Shown one piece after another: positions 13,604 through 14,810 of a stretch of DNA of 14,810 nucleotides. The position numbers were made by a program, and so were the translations under genes. How positions within the stretch are numbered: position 1 is the stretch's first letter; each line of letters begins with the position of its first letter. The DNA comes from JAVZLQ01 sp049700035 (GTDB lineage Archaea; Thermoproteota; Bathyarchaeia; Bathyarchaeales; Bathycorpusculaceae): contig JBNAWC010000029.1 of the NCBI GenBank assembly GCA_049700035.1, forward strand, positions 1-14,810, in the 5' to 3' direction. The notes beneath the pieces are model-generated. The model saw only the letters and a list, made by a program, of their open reading frames with translations, did not search any database and was not told where the DNA came from.

Positions 13604-13608
13604 ACCTC
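13604..13608 (-). promoter_or_regulatory. Ribosome binding site that selects the ATG start of the GalT-like gene
   Basis: GAGGT on the minus strand is followed by a 5-base spacer and ATG at 13598. It overlaps the alternative TTG at 13610, so the ATG is preferred. Confidence 0.55.
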
Positions 13609-13688
13609 AACGGTTTTAGGATATGCTTCTAAAAGGATTTAGCATTTTCCAGTTTCCTACATTTTTGGTTTGAAAATTAGCCAATACG

Positions 13689-13707
13689 GACCTACCCCCT
13701 CTAGGTC
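13689..13707. terminator. Small hairpin overlapping the stop codon of the beta-glycosidase gene
   Basis: GACCTA (13689-13694) and TAGGTC (13702-13707) form a perfect 6-base stem with a 7-base loop. In the minus-strand transcript the loop is G-rich (GAGGGGG), and the stop codon TAG forms part of the first arm. There is no directly following T-run; a TTTT comes about 14 bases later. It may be a 3'-end stability element rather than a terminator. Confidence 0.25.
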
Positions 13708-14810
13708 TTTGCTAGTTCCGCTATCATTTTCTTGTAGGTTTTGGCGCTTTCTCGCATTATGCGTTTTTTGGTTTCGAGGTCAACGGCGGACAGTCCGAAC
13801 TTCATTTTGAATCCTTTAGCCCATTCGTAATTGTCGGTTAAAGCCCAATGGAAGTATCCGCGAACGTCGACCTTATCTTCATTAACAGCCTTTTCTATGG
13901 CTTTCAAGTGTGCAGCAATAAAGTTTGGTCTAAGCTCGTCCTTTGCGTCTGCTATGCCGTTTTCCGTTATGTAAAGTGGACAACCGTAACGTTGCATGTT
14001 TTTCAGTGCTTCAATTATTCCTTCTGGGTAGATTTCCCATCCGAGGTCTGAGGTGGGTAAGCCAGCGGCTGATTTGCTGTTTGGCTGGCACGCGAAACCG
14101 TAGTTCTGCATTATTTCTGGTATGGCTGGGATTCCAGCGAAAACTTTGGCTAGAAGAGATTTTCTTCCCTTAATCATAAATCTTGTGTAATAGTTTACGC
14201 CAAGCCAGTCTAAACGTCTTCCCAAATAGCTTTTTTCTTTGGCTTTCTCCCTTACGCCGTTGAAGTTTTCGTCAAGCCAGCCATCCGCCACGGCTTGTGG
14301 GAAAAAGTGGTTGTGCATGTTGTCCATGAACTTGGCTGCTTTAACGTGCACTTCATCCTTCTCGTCAAAAGCCTTTGCTGGAATAACATTGTGTATCAGC
14401 CCAACGTTTGCCGGACTTTTGCTGTCGTCATCAGCCTTCACAGTGTCCAACCTTTTTATTGCGTCGTATGCCCGAGCATAAGCAACAGCCAAGTTTTTAG
14501 CCACTTCTTTAACGGCTCTGAAACTGCTTACTCCAGGCGGAAAACCAGACTCCGAAAGCATGTAGCCAGCTTCGCACACAGCCATAGGCTCATTAAAAAC
14601 CGCCCAGTTGTCAACGATGTCGCCTAGTTTCCAAGCAACGTAAGCCGCGTATTTTGTAAACTCGACGATTGTGGACTTGTCAAGCCATCCCACCGCGCCC
14701 CACTTTAGCTTTGTTTTGCGAGCAGTTATTGGGTCGTGAACCCACAGGGGAAGCGTAAAATGGTTTAGGCAAACAAAAACCTTGAAGCCCTTTTCTCGCA
14801 AATCGCTTAT
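13701..14810 (-). CDS. Family-1 beta-glycosidase (LacS-like), N-terminus outside the window
   Basis: Retaining GH1 glycosidase hydrolysing beta-glucosides and beta-galactosides. The frame runs off the right edge without a start; TTG at 14801 is an internal Leu in SDLREKGFKVFVCLNHFTLP. About 369 codons are visible, and by comparison with Sulfolobus LacS roughly the first 130 residues are missing. The acid/base Glu is in VFNEPMAV (bases 14591-14589) and the nucleophile Glu in YITENGIAD (13964-13962). Also visible are LNHFTLPLWVHDP, LDWLGVNYYTRF, DLGWEIYPEGI and YFHWALTDNYEWAKGF, which binds the aglycone side. The spacing between the two catalytic Glu is 209 residues, longer than I recall for LacS or CelB, so there is an insertion in between. 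No secretion signal can be judged. Upstream of the GalT-like gene on the same strand, so released galactose could feed it; this is inferred. Confidence 0.9.
   Translation of the reverse strand: MSDLREKGFKVFVCLNHFTLPLWVHDPITARKTKLKWGAVGWLDKSTIVEFTKYAAYVAWKLGDIVDNWAVFNEPMAVCEAGYMLSESGFPPGVSSFRAVKEVAKNLAVAYARAYDAIKRLDTVKADDDSKSPANVGLIHNVIPAKAFDEKDEVHVKAAKFMDNMHNHFFPQAVADGWLDENFNGVREKAKEKSYLGRRLDWLGVNYYTRFMIKGRKSLLAKVFAGIPAIPEIMQNYGFACQPNSKSAAGLPTSDLGWEIYPEGIIEALKNMQRYGCPLYITENGIADAKDELRPNFIAAHLKAIEKAVNEDKVDVRGYFHWALTDNYEWAKGFKMKFGLSAVDLETKKRIMRESAKTYKKMIAELAKT

Noticed and set aside
13848..14627. Several plus-strand open frames opposite the beta-glycosidase
   Set aside because: They lie entirely antisense to a gene with both catalytic motifs intact and show no recognisable domains.
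1..14810. CRISPR array, transposon, integrase, toxin-antitoxin or phage-defence genes
   Set aside because: No regularly spaced direct repeats, terminal inverted repeats with a transposase, or defence domains were found; the content is metabolic and regulatory.

Overview
This 14.8 kb window reads as a chromosomal segment of an archaeon, most likely a mesophilic or moderately thermophilic member of the TACK group such as Bathyarchaeia. The evidence is the short archaeal type of triosephosphate isomerase (about 229 residues), a LacS-type family-1 glycosidase, DUF763, archaeal winged-helix regulators, TATA/BRE-like boxes upstream of several genes, and a two-protein radical SAM set resembling archaeal LipS1/LipS2 rather than bacterial LipA. 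The phylum-level assignment is inference. Genes are packed tightly. The longest stretch without a gene is about 220 bp, and no tRNA, rRNA, CRISPR array, insertion sequence or integrase was seen.

Left part (1-4845). The 3' end of an isopropylmalate/homocitrate-synthase-like gene (+) converges on a glutaconate-type CoA-transferase pair, gctA-gctB (-). Just upstream of gctA, on the same strand, lies a biotin-synthase-like radical SAM gene. Divergent from it are a small winged-helix regulator and a second radical SAM gene (+). The two radical SAM proteins are candidates for the archaeal lipoyl synthase subunits LipS1 and LipS2.

Middle part (4842-8674). A minus-strand run reads, in transcription order: DUF763 protein, a two-domain GNAT acetyltransferase interrupted by one in-frame TAA, a six-helix DUF998 membrane protein with its own TATA box, a winged-helix protein, and two unrecognised small proteins. 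One of these two is soluble with an acidic tail; the other is membrane-anchored with a basic tail. They share a helix-turn-helix-like segment.

Right part (8895-14810). Central sugar metabolism: a tightly coupled operon of triosephosphate isomerase, DUF89 metal-dependent phosphatase and glycogen debranching enzyme (+), facing a GalT-like nucleotidyltransferase and a GH1 beta-glycosidase (-, cut by the window end). Together these suggest breakdown of glycogen and beta-galactosides/glucosides into glycolysis, with a damage-control phosphatase attached. A palindrome lies over the TATA region of the isomerase operon.

No obvious defence or mobile system was found. The best candidates for something undescribed are the small acidic/basic protein pair, the isomerase-DUF89-debranching operon with its palindrome, the GalT-like enzyme with HAH in place of HPH, and the split GNAT gene. 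At all three convergent gene junctions the two coding regions overlap.
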